This document shows positions 1 to 6,277 of a DNA stretch of 10,019 nt, piece by piece. Position 1 is the stretch's first letter. Every line of letters begins with the position of its first letter. A model generated the notes under the pieces. That model had not been told where the DNA came from. It searched no databases and worked only from the letters and a program-made list of their open reading frames with translations. The position numbers and the translations under genes are program-made. Source of the stretch: Terriglobia bacterium (GTDB lineage: Bacteria > Acidobacteriota > Terriglobia > UBA7540); the NCBI GenBank assembly GCA_020072905.1, contig JAIQGB010000122.1, positions 1 to 10,019 on the forward strand. The letters are read 5' to 3'.

Positions 1-215
1 TCCACCATCTCCCGAAGATGTTCCTCGGGCGACACCTCGTAAATCTTCATTTCGTCCACAGTGGAGTTGGCGTAGTCCATGATATCGTCAATCGCCCTTG
101 AGAGGGCATAGATATCCTCGCGATCCATTGGGGTGACAAAGGTCTGGTGAAGTTCTTCAACAAGAATCCTTCGAAGTTCATCGGCCTCCTGGCCACATTT
201 GTGGGCGTATCTCTG
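1..215 (-). pseudogene. DUF47/PhoU-like phosphate-transport accessory protein, fragment lacking its N-terminus
   Basis: Reading leftward from 215, one frame is open for 71 codons to the window edge. It contains the stretch ADELRRILVEELHQTFVTPM followed by DREDIYALSRAIDDIMDYAN, which matches the hallmark of DUF47 proteins ('tFvtP.DREDI.al...lDd..D'). DUF47 proteins are PhoU-related helical proteins usually encoded beside PiT-type phosphate transporters. Known members have about 60-65 residues before this motif. Here an in-frame TGA lies at 216-218 and a TAG further upstream, and the only ATG in the open part is at 126-128, inside the motif. Residues just before the TGA (KELKNPD) resemble what would be expected in the family, so the stop may be a recent lesion or a sequencing error. 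The C-terminus is off the window. The family is fairly certain; the broken status is less so. Confidence 0.6.
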
Positions 216-253
216 TCAATCGGGGTTTTTGAGTTCCTTGCGCTACGATATGA

Positions 254-379
254 CTTGCAAGAAAAGAAAATGCTGCGCCAGCAGATGCGGTTGCTGAGTG
301 TTGCTATCGGGACTATCGCCGCCTTCGGGTTAACGCCTATCGCCGGGAGGTAACGGAAGATGAAGACTATGGTCTGTGA
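254..379 (+). other. Open tail with no start codon, overlapping the next start (possible gene remnant)
   Basis: This frame is open from just after a TGA at 251-253 to a TGA at 377-379. It ends in a charged stretch, RDYRRLRVNAYRREV then TEDEDYGL, that looks protein-like rather than random. It has no ATG, GTG or TTG start. It overlaps the GNAT-like start at 360 by 20 bases, as translationally coupled genes often do. It could be the 3' end of a gene cut off by the same event that beheaded the DUF47 fragment, or simply non-coding. The family is unknown. Together with 216-253 this makes up the rest of the gap between the two neighbouring fragments; nothing else is seen there. Confidence 0.2.
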
Positions 380-641
380 GGTAAACACGACGACGGAATG
401 GTCGGAGTTCTGGAACTTGCCGAAAGGCGTATACACCGGTGATCCGTATTACCAGTCGCCGGGCAAAGCAATGATTGAGGCAAGCCTGTTCCGATCCAAT
501 TTCGAAGGTCGTCAAGCCGTGTGGTTGGCCCGCGACGGAGGACGCAGTGTGGGCCGGGTTGTGGCGCGATTGTCGCCGACATTGAGGGACGACGACGGGC
601 GACCGGTCGGAATGCTCGGCTTCTTTGATGCGGTAAACAAT
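360..641 (+). pseudogene. GNAT-like acyltransferase family protein, N-terminal fragment
   Basis: ATG at 360 follows a GGGAGG ribosome-binding site at 345-350 with nine bases between. The first ~94 residues show a pattern known from a GNAT-related family: an aromatic/proline opening (WSEFWNLPKGVY), then TGDPYYQSP, then QAVWLARDGGRSVGRVVARL, and a GMLGFFDAVNN segment where the family has 'GFFGFFea..'. The 'lArdgGrsVGRvva' part would be the strands before the acetyl-CoA site. The acetyl-CoA-binding and C-terminal parts are absent: after about base 641 the frame stays open to 971 but only reads through the antisense of the propeller gene. The gene is therefore cut at the junction near 630. Family assignment is by pattern memory only. 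Confidence 0.5.
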
Positions 642-642
642 C
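618..642. other. Junction of two truncated genes
   Basis: The plus strand reads plausible GNAT-like protein up to FFDAVNN (about 621-641). The minus strand reads plausible propeller protein down to PNGIVYRI (about 627-650). The two therefore share roughly 15-20 bases (around TTTGATGCGGTAAACAA) that fit both families on opposite strands. Beyond it each frame turns into antisense of the other gene. This is the pattern expected from joining at a short homology, either in the genome or during assembly. Confidence 0.6.
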
Positions 643-1268
643 CCGTTCGGAACGCTCCCCGCCAGCAGGTTGCCCTCACGGTCGAAGGTCAGGCACATGA
701 TGTGGGTCTGCTTGCTGTCGTAGAAAACGTCGCCCTTTCCATCCGGACTGATTTTGAAGATCTTTCCCTGGTCACCCGTCGCAGCGAAAAGGTTCCCCTT
801 GGAGTCGAGGGCGAGCGACCAGATGTACTTGGTTTTGGGATCGAAGAATTCGCTCGACTTGCCGTCGAGCGTGATGCGATAGATCTTGCCTTCGGGCGAA
901 CTGGCCACAAAGAGCGATCCATCGGGGGCCACGGCCAGCGCAAAGATCTCGGGTTCGCGCGCGGTGAATAGGAGCGAGCCTTTCTGGTTCGCGTCCACAC
1001 GAAAGACTTTTCCCTGGTGCCCGGTGCCAATAAAGACGTTTCCTTTGCGGTCTGCGGCGAGCGACAGGGCAAGCGTTTCATCGGGATTGAAGAGTGCCCG
1101 GGTCTCGGGAGCCAAGGTCAGCTCACCCTCTTGGCTCAGCGAGACGTCGTGAAGAGTCCCCTGCAGGAATTCCTCAAAAGTTCCCACTTGCCAGAAGGAG
1201 GTGTCCACCGCGCCTAGCGGGGTTGCCAGGAGGAACCAGACGAGGAGGAATGCCTTCGGTCGATTCAT
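627..1268 (-). pseudogene. Secreted beta-propeller protein, truncated after about 214 residues
   Basis: ATG at 1268-1266 is preceded by GGAGAGAGG about seven bases upstream. Residues 1-20 form a signal peptide (MNRPKAFLLVWFLLATPLGA). From about residue 66 there are four units of ~41 residues beginning LALSLAADRKGN, IFALAVAPDG, IWSLALDSKGN and IMCLTFDREGN. Each contains a 'lFaatgdqGKifkispdGK' type core, typical of NHL/SMP-30/WD40-like propellers. The fourth unit stops mid-blade at GIVYRI (residues 209-214). The same frame runs on to a stop at 330-332, but those ~98 residues are antisense of the GNAT-like gene and have no repeat pattern. A propeller needs more blades, so the original protein was probably longer. 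The gene lies 58 bp after the S55 gene in the same direction, which suggests one transcript and a shared envelope role. Ligand and partner are not visible. Confidence 0.7.
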
Positions 1269-1326
1269 TCTTCAGCCTCTCTCCAAATGTTCCCGCCGGC
1301 TCTCGCCTTCGGAGGGAATCGCTGGC

Positions 1327-3174
1327 CTAGTCGCCCTGGTCCACCACTTTGAGCAGCAGGGTCTTCTGGCCGCGAATCGCGTAGGGAATGGCTTTGGTTT
1401 CAAAGTCCCCCACGATCGAAGTGCCACTGAGGGTCATATTGCTGGCCACGGCGGGGTCGGCCAGGAAGGTCTGCACCAGGGACGGTGGAGGGGAGGGGAA
1501 CTCGTCACCCTGGAACACAAACGACCGCTGTGGAGCCATGAGAAGCGCGTAGACGCGGTTGCTGCGCCGGGTTTTGTTGAGCGCCTGCACGAGCTGCCGC
1601 AAATCCCGCGGCGCCGCAGCCAGCAGCGAGAAGCGCGTCTGCAGAACGTTCATGGCGGACCCACTCCCCACGACGAGGGACAGCATCTTGTCGGCAACGC
1701 TTTCGGGTATCTCTACGGGGAGTTTCTGCGTAAAGGTTTCCCCCGTCGGAGTGCGAAGCACGACGGTGACTTCGATCTTGTCGCCCGGCGAAACCTCGGA
1801 TTTGGAACTCCACGCCTGCTCGAGATTGGCGATGCGCTTTCCCGTCCGCGCGATGATGGAGAGATCGACCCCTTCAATCTGCAGATCGGGGAAGGCGTTG
1901 TTGAGAAGGAGGCCCAGAGGTGCCGCGGCGGATAGAGCCGCCGCCATCGGCGCGTTCGTTTCACCGGATACCACATCGTCGATCTCGACGGGCTCGCTGT
2001 TCGCCAGCCGGATCGCGCCCTTAATTTCCACCGTGGAAGGCCCCAGCATCCGCTCGGTGGCGCTCAGCGAGGAAATCACCGCGAGGTTCATGAGCAGGGG
2101 GGACAGGAAACTCTCTTTCACCACATCAAAGTTGTATTCCACCACCCGGTTCAGCGAGGAATCCAGCCGAATATGCACGGGGATCAGGGGTACCTTCTCG
2201 CCCACGACCCCATAAATGGCGCCGAATCGATCCTGAGTGATGCTCCCTGCCAAAGCTCCCGGTACGTCCACCTTGAAGGAACTTGCCAGATTGGCCACCG
2301 TGGCCAGAACTCGGGAGGGTGCGAAGGGAATCTTCGCGGGGCCGGTGAGCAGGAAGCGGTGTCCGCAGGCATAGAGGTCATCGCCCTTACGGTACGTCAC
2401 CGTGCAGTCCACGTTCAGGTTCAGGTCTCCCCGGACGAGTAGCAGGCTGATCATGGACCCGGGGGCAATCTCGACCTTCCCCGACCCGAGATCCGGACCC
2501 CCCGAGATCGTGCCGCCACGCATGGGCTCGAAGCCCATCTGCCGGAACAGCGGCGCGTAGGTGTTGATGACCTCCTGGGAGAATCCGCCGAAGCGAATGG
2601 GCAGGCGCAAGGCCGCGAAATCGTCCCCCCCATCGCCCTTCCGGGGCATTGGGGTCCAGTCGAAGGACGGGTTCTCTCCGTCGGGAATCAGTCGCACGGC
2701 TCCTGCGGATCCGGGGATCGGCGCGACGTGGAGATTCGCGATTGGGGCCGCAGGCGAGGCCGAAGGGGTTTGCCGCGGCACGACATCAATCATATCTTCA
2801 ATCGGGGTGATCCCCGCCAGGGCTTCCTTGGAGAACGGGAAAGAGAGTGCGATGGCGCCCACCAGCTTGCCGTCGACGTAGACCGGGCTACCGCTCATCC
2901 CGGCAACGACTCCAGTCTTCTCGAGCGGCCCTCCCGAAAGGCGTCCCAGAATAATGTCGTGCTGGGGCGCCAGCACGTTCTTGAGGACGCCGAGGAATTC
3001 CACCTGAAACTCTTCGATCTTATCCCCCTCGAAGACCGTTTTGCCGACGCCTTTCAGGCCAGGCTGGATCTGGTCGACAGGAAAGAATTCAACCGTATCC
3101 TGACCGCGCAGGCCGCAGGCGGCAAACAGAGGAATCCAGAGCGCAGCGACCAAACACTTTGCACGCATAAGCAT
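1327..3174 (-). CDS. Exported SpoIVB-type (S55) serine peptidase-like protein
   Basis: The protein has 615 residues. Residues 1-20 are an export signal (LVAALWIPLFAAC); Cys20 makes an imperfect lipobox, so it may be a lipoprotein. The S55 nucleophile motif GMSGSP is at 92-97 (Ser94 by analogy with SpoIVB), followed by VYVDGKLVGAIALSFPF and ITPIEDM. A second motif, YACGHRFLLTGPAKIPFAPS, is at 268-287 and supplies the likely catalytic His272. In SpoIVB the His precedes the Ser; here the order is Ser then His. Residues 134-180 are a low-complexity, proline-rich linker. The C-terminal ~200 residues look beta-rich with no recognised domain. ATG at 3174 has GGGAAG close by; Met3 is a possible alternative start. 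A promoter lies just upstream at 3202-3230. Related proteins occur widely in Acidobacteria without sporulation, so a role in spore formation is not implied. The substrate is unknown. Confidence 0.82.
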   Translation of the reverse strand: MLMRAKCLVAALWIPLFAACGLRGQDTVEFFPVDQIQPGLKGVGKTVFEGDKIEEFQVEFLGVLKNVLAPQHDIILGRLSGGPLEKTGVVAGMSGSPVYVDGKLVGAIALSFPFSKEALAGITPIEDMIDVVPRQTPSASPAAPIANLHVAPIPGSAGAVRLIPDGENPSFDWTPMPRKGDGGDDFAALRLPIRFGGFSQEVINTYAPLFRQMGFEPMRGGTISGGPDLGSGKVEIAPGSMISLLLVRGDLNLNVDCTVTYRKGDDLYACGHRFLLTGPAKIPFAPSRVLATVANLASSFKVDVPGALAGSITQDRFGAIYGVVGEKVPLIPVHIRLDSSLNRVVEYNFDVVKESFLSPLLMNLAVISSLSATERMLGPSTVEIKGAIRLANSEPVEIDDVVSGETNAPMAAALSAAAPLGLLLNNAFPDLQIEGVDLSIIARTGKRIANLEQAWSSKSEVSPGDKIEVTVVLRTPTGETFTQKLPVEIPESVADKMLSLVVGSGSAMNVLQTRFSLLAAAPRDLRQLVQALNKTRRSNRVYALLMAPQRSFVFQGDEFPSPPPSLVQTFLADPAVASNMTLSGTSIVGDFETKAIPYAIRGQKTLLLKVVDQGD

Positions 3175-3201
3175 CGGCTTCCCGCGAGGGGACGAACTTC
3201 T

Positions 3202-3230
3202 AGTTTAGGGGAGGTGCGAGCAGCCGTCAA
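3202..3230 (-). promoter_or_regulatory. Sigma70-type promoter for the S55/propeller operon
   Basis: On the minus strand, TTGACG (3225-3230) is separated by exactly 17 bases from TAAACT (3202-3207). That is five of six and four of six consensus matches with ideal spacing. Transcription would start near 3195, leaving a leader of about 20 bases before the S55 ATG at 3174. Confidence 0.55.
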
Positions 3231-3528
3231 GCTAAGCGCCTCGCGGATGGTGGGACAGTTTGAATCGACAGGCCAGGCGGGTCGTAAACATATGGTGACT
3301 ACTCATTACTGATGCCAAGCCGATGCGAGTCTGGTCCGCTTTCAAAGCGCAGTCGTCCTACTTTCCGGGAAGCCTGTTTCCCAGGACCAATCCGGGTTGG
3401 GCAGTGAGAAGCGCTGTGCTCCCCTTGTGGCCATGTGTGTCATCCCGTTCTGCAACTGCGTATGTGCGGAATGGAATAGCATCGGAGGCGCACGTCAGAA
3501 GCGGGGAAGCCAAGAGCCGCGGGCGGCC
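3231..3528. other. Intergenic region between the S55 promoter and the 3' end of the regulator gene
   Basis: No convincing gene is seen here: the open frames lack ribosome-binding sites and protein-like composition. A decamer GGTGGGACAG at 3249-3258 is identical to the left end of the inverted repeat near 7216. A weak GGGAA/TTCCC hairpin lies near 3366-3382. No T-tailed terminator was found for the regulator gene, which ends at 3529. Confidence 0.4.
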
Positions 3529-5448
3529 TTACGGCGGGAAATTCATGCGACGCAGCAGGTCCCGGAAGCGCGGGTCGGAGCGGAGGGGATCTAACTTCGG
3601 GCCGCACCTCAAATCCTCTGCCGTCCAGACAGTCCGCTCATCATAGGCTTTTTCCAGCCAAGCGAAGGCTTCATCTCTCTGCCCAAGCTGCGCATAGGAT
3701 TCAGCGATGACGAGAGGCGAGACATGGCCCCGCTTCGTCTGCTCCAAGGCGGAATCAAGACGGGATTGCCAGTAGCCTCGCGCCCCGAAACGCCCGTAGG
3801 CCCTCTTGAGCCGCGCGGCCATCTTAGAGTCTAACTCATCCGCGATGGCCTGCTCGTACAGGCCCTTCATTTCGTAGGCCATCATTCGGTACTCGTGCGC
3901 GTCTTCGGAATTGGGGAACACCTCGAGCATCTTTCGGCACTGTTCGATCGCCAGGTCGGGCTGGTGAGCAAACACGTAATGCCATACAAGGTGAATGTTT
4001 AGAAGCTCTGAAAGGGGATCCCGCTCCAGTGCGCGTTTGCTCTCGATGAGGGACTCATCGAAGCGACCCATGGCCAGGAGATAATGGGAGTAGTAGTGGT
4101 GCGCTTGGGAATTGGTGGGATCCAACTCGAGGGCCCGCTTATATTCACGCTCGGTACCTGGCCAGTCCCAATCACATTGGAACCTGACCCACGCCATTGC
4201 AGAGTGCGCCTCACTGAGCGTGTCGTCGAGCTCCAGTGCCTTGCCGGCAGCCGCCCTCGCCTTTGCGCACGCCTCCGTCGGGGGCAGTCCCAGGAAGAAG
4301 GTCGGCACGACGATGGCGGCGTGCGGCGGAGCCCACGTCGGGTCGATTCGCGTGGCGCGCTGGTAAAACTCGATGGCCTTGGGATAGTTGAGACCCTCCA
4401 AGCGGCGGCCCTTGAGATAGGCCTCATAAGCCTCGCGGTTGACGGGGCGGGCGCTGGCGAGGCGGGTGTGCTCCTGCGGGGTGAGTTTGACCTGAATCTC
4501 ATGGGCGATGGCCTGCGCCACCTCGCCCTGCAACGCCAGCACGTCGCGCAGGTCGCGCTCGTAGCTCTCCGCCCAGAGATGGCGGTCGGTGGGGGCGTGA
4601 AGCAAGTTGGCCGTGATGCGCACGCGGTTGCCTTCGCGCTGCACGGTGCCTTCGACTAGCGCGTCCACGTTCAGCTCGCGGGCGATTTCAGGCAGCGTCT
4701 GCTTGGTCCCCTTGTAGTGCATCACCGAAGTGCGCGAGATGACGCGCAACGCGCTGATCTTGCCCAGATTGGTGATCAGCTCTTCGGTCATGCCGTCGGC
4801 GAAGTATTCTTGCTCTTTGTCGCCCGAGAGGTTTTCGAGCGGCAGGACCGCGATGGAATGAATTTGCAGGGGCGATTCATGAATTGCCCCCACCTGGCGC
4901 AGAACGCGATCGCGCAGGCCCGCGACGTTGAGGGTCAGAACCACTGCCGCCATTGCCACCAATCCTCCAGCCGTGAGTACAAGCACCCACCGCTTTTCCG
5001 GGGGAGGGTGGCGAACCGCCTCGACGGCGCGTGTTGTAGCGCCGGTGTCCCCACCGGCGACCGGCAATGATGCCGATGCAGGCATCGGGGATGAGGACAA
5101 AGCCGTTACAGAGGCCGCCGGGGACGGCGGCGCTACGTCCACCGGCGCGATAAACCGGTACCCGCGGCGTGGCAGCGTCTGGATGTAGCGCGGCCTTTCG
5201 GGGTCGTCGCCGAGCACATCTCGAATCGACTTGATCGCGGCGTTGAGTCCCAGTTCAAAATCTACGAACGTTTCGCTGCCCCAGATTTCCTGTTGAATCT
5301 CCTCCCGCGTTACCAGTTGGCCCGCCCGGCTGGCGAGCAAGGCGAGGATTTTGAAGGGTTGGGGCGGAAGGCGGAGGAGCACGCCAGCCTTGCGCAGCTC
5401 ACCCGTCTTGAGGTCCAGCTCGACGACCCCGAAGCGAAGCAGCGACAT
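3529..5448 (-). CDS. Membrane-anchored winged-helix regulator with TolB-like and TPR domains (CadC/ToxR-like architecture)
   Basis: From the ATG at 5448-5446 the protein has 639 residues. Residues 3-103 are an OmpR/PhoB-type winged helix (LRFGVVELDLKTGELRKAG, LVTREEIQQEIWG, YIQTLPRRGYRFIAPV). Residues 105-138 are a Ser/Pro/Ala linker encoded by a REP-like repeat. Residues 154-178 are one transmembrane helix (RWVLVLTAGGLVAMAAVVLT). Residues 197-320 are the TolB/FlgO-like domain (SIAVLPLENLSGDKEQEYFA, DGMTEELITNL). TPR-like helices follow from about 330 to 610, and the end has LDPLRSDPRFRDLLRRM. An in-frame ATG at 5550 would add 34 residues, but the family fold begins at residue 3 of the shorter form and a TATAAT box lies inside the extension, so 5448 is preferred. 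The ribosome-binding site is weak (CGGAA next to the ATG). It probably couples an extracytoplasmic signal to DNA binding. The divergent gene at 5757 is one possible target; this is inference. Confidence 0.85.
   Translation of the reverse strand: MSLLRFGVVELDLKTGELRKAGVLLRLPPQPFKILALLASRAGQLVTREEIQQEIWGSETFVDFELGLNAAIKSIRDVLGDDPERPRYIQTLPRRGYRFIAPVDVAPPSPAASVTALSSSPMPASASLPVAGGDTGATTRAVEAVRHPPPEKRWVLVLTAGGLVAMAAVVLTLNVAGLRDRVLRQVGAIHESPLQIHSIAVLPLENLSGDKEQEYFADGMTEELITNLGKISALRVISRTSVMHYKGTKQTLPEIARELNVDALVEGTVQREGNRVRITANLLHAPTDRHLWAESYERDLRDVLALQGEVAQAIAHEIQVKLTPQEHTRLASARPVNREAYEAYLKGRRLEGLNYPKAIEFYQRATRIDPTWAPPHAAIVVPTFFLGLPPTEACAKARAAAGKALELDDTLSEAHSAMAWVRFQCDWDWPGTEREYKRALELDPTNSQAHHYYSHYLLAMGRFDESLIESKRALERDPLSELLNIHLVWHYVFAHQPDLAIEQCRKMLEVFPNSEDAHEYRMMAYEMKGLYEQAIADELDSKMAARLKRAYGRFGARGYWQSRLDSALEQTKRGHVSPLVIAESYAQLGQRDEAFAWLEKAYDERTVWTAEDLRCGPKLDPLRSDPRFRDLLRRMNFPP
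4869..4890. repeat. 22-bp palindrome inside the regulator gene, encoding GAIHESPL
   Basis: GGGGCGATTC at the left and GAATTGCCCC at the right meet at a central CATG. Ten of the eleven base pairs are Watson-Crick and the other is G-T. Read on the minus strand it codes for residues 187-194 (GAIHESPL), just after the transmembrane helix. Palindromes of the GGGGCGA-TTCATGAA-TCGCCCC type are known as dispersed repeats in many bacterial genomes, and the peptide GAIHESPL is a trace of such an insertion. Confidence 0.65.
5036..5136. repeat. REPIN-like element: two inverted GTAG-headed hairpins, inside the regulator gene
   Basis: The left unit starts GTAGC (5036-5040), then GCCGGTG, loop TCCC, CACCGGC (5041-5058). 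The right unit, read on the minus strand from 5136, starts GTAGC, then GCCGCCG, loop TCCC, CGGCGGC. Both have the same head, stem length and loop. The four differences between them are compensatory within each stem. Between them lies a third hairpin, CCGATGC-AG-GCATCGG (5073-5088). A GTAG head followed by a GC-rich hairpin, in inverted pairs, is the known hallmark of REP/REPIN sequences mobilised by TnpA-REP (RAYT) enzymes. The element is read in frame as residues 105-138 of the regulator, immediately after the winged helix. Confidence 0.7.
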
Positions 5449-5497
5449 TTCCGAAGCGCTCAAGCCAGCACCTGTGGGAGTCCAGTCGGTTGAGGTG

Positions 5498-5527
5498 ATT
5501 ATACGCCTCGCCGGTACGAAGCGGGAA
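5498..5527 (-). promoter_or_regulatory. Likely promoter of the winged-helix regulator gene
   Basis: A perfect TATAAT lies at 5498-5503 on the minus strand. The best -35 is weak: TTCCCG at 5522-5527 with 18 bases between. Transcription would start near 5491 and give a leader of about 40 bases before the ATG at 5448. This supports that start over the upstream ATG at 5550. Confidence 0.45.
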
Positions 5528-5555
5528 CTAACCACTCGGGCCATACCCATCCAGG

Positions 5556-5646
5556 CGGCTAACCCCTAGCCGGGCAGAGAGTTGGCCGTTCACTCTACAT
5601 TCACCCACTATTCAGCCGCCATGTATTGAATCGCTCTCGGGCGGCT
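5556..5646. promoter_or_regulatory. Inverted repeats in the divergent intergenic region
   Basis: CGGCTA-ACCCC-TAGCCG forms a six-base-pair stem at 5556-5572. AGCCGCC (5614-5620) pairs with GGCGGCT (5640-5646) across 19 bases. GGCGGCT also occurs at 5554-5560. The sites lie between the divergent regulator and secreted-protein genes, so they could be operators; none has a T-tail typical of a terminator. Function is inferred from position only. Confidence 0.25.
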
Positions 5647-5756
5647 CTTAAGGTGCCAGCACGCGAAGGACGTAAGTGGCCGCTGCCACCACAGCCATCG
5701 CGAATTCAACACCGAGGTGGTTCATGAACCAGAAGATCGCAGGAAAGGAAACGACG

Positions 5757-6233
5757 ATGAAATTCAAAGTGATGACCAGAATCTTCGCCCTCGTGCTGGT
5801 CGCGGGCTTTGTAGCCCTGACTCTCTCACTGAGCACGGGAGCGGCTTCGGTATCGGCGTCCTCCGAGAAAAAAGGTGATCTCCATGTGACGAAGGAGTGC
5901 TCGGAGTACACGGGCGCCGCCGGTTCCTTCTGCACGATCACGTCCTCGAACCTCGCGGCGATCGCGGTCGGCTCGAAGGTCGTCTATGGCCAGGCGGCTG
6001 GTATTGAGGAGGGCTTGATAGACAGTGACGTCGTCCTCGACGCCGGGACCGGCAACAGGGCTGTCGGCCATTGCACACTCGATTTCGTGACCGGTCTCGG
6101 ACTGTGCACGTTCTCGGACGGGACCGGGCAGTTCACAGGGTTCCAAGCCCGTGTCGATGTCTCGCCGCCTACAGACGGAGTAAATTGGCACTGGGACGGG
6201 ACATATAGCTTCACCCGGAGCCTAAGTAGGTAG
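5757..6233 (+). CDS. Small secreted protein, probably an allene-oxide-cyclase/dirigent-like beta barrel
   Basis: ATG at 5757 follows AGGAAAGG (5741-5748) with eight bases between; in-frame ATGs at 5676 and 5724 lack such a site and would place residues before the signal peptide. The protein has 158 residues. Residues 1-35 are a signal peptide (MTRIFALVLVAGFVALTLSL, then TGAASVSA). The mature part has four cysteines (48, 59, 106, 117), which could make two disulfides. The pattern is a CTITSSNL strand, later GNRAVGHCTLDF, CTFSDGTGQFTGFQARVDV and a final WHWDGTYSF. The 'ftfsgGtGqftgf.a...v' pattern and closing 'WDGTYSF' recall bacterial relatives of allene-oxide-cyclase-like or dirigent-like barrels. 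That family call rests on pattern memory. No catalytic residues can be named. It is divergent from the regulator and followed by another secreted-protein gene. Confidence 0.7.
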   Translation: MKFKVMTRIFALVLVAGFVALTLSLSTGAASVSASSEKKGDLHVTKECSEYTGAAGSFCTITSSNLAAIAVGSKVVYGQAAGIEEGLIDSDVVLDAGTGNRAVGHCTLDFVTGLGLCTFSDGTGQFTGFQARVDVSPPTDGVNWHWDGTYSFTRSLSR

Positions 6234-6247
6234 GGAGCAACCGATCA

Positions 6248-6277
6248 CAGTCCCTCTGCCATGAGGAACAGGGACTG
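6248..6277 (+). terminator. Stem-loop after the secreted barrel gene
   Basis: CAGTCCCT (6248-6255) pairs perfectly with AGGGACTG (6270-6277) over a 14-base loop, starting 15 bases after the stop at 6233. It is followed by a G-rich tract rather than a T-run, so intrinsic termination is uncertain; it may protect the 3' end of the transcript instead. Confidence 0.3.

Noticed and set aside
147..353. Plus-strand frame of 68 codons with a hydrophobic segment
   Set aside because: Its first part is antisense to the DUF47-like motif, it has no ribosome-binding site, and its hydrophobicity is explained by that antisense relation.
330..626. Continuation of the minus-strand propeller frame to a stop at 330-332
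   Set aside because: The blade pattern ends at residue 214; the rest is antisense to the GNAT-like gene, so it was not counted as propeller protein.
642..971. Continuation of the GNAT-like frame to its stop at about 971
   Set aside because: It is antisense to the well-supported propeller repeats and shows no acetyltransferase features.
1201..1935. Long plus-strand frame of 244 codons
   Set aside because: It lies opposite the S55 gene, which has clear motifs, a signal peptide and a promoter; its composition is that of an antisense shadow in GC-rich DNA.
5036..5136. A possible CRISPR-like or riboswitch reading of the hairpin cluster
   Set aside because: There are only two inverted units, no spaced direct repeats, and the element lies within a coding sequence; REP-like structure explains it better.
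5449..5550. Longer start for the regulator (ATG at 5550)
   Set aside because: The extra 34 residues precede the winged-helix fold, and a TATAAT box lies inside them.
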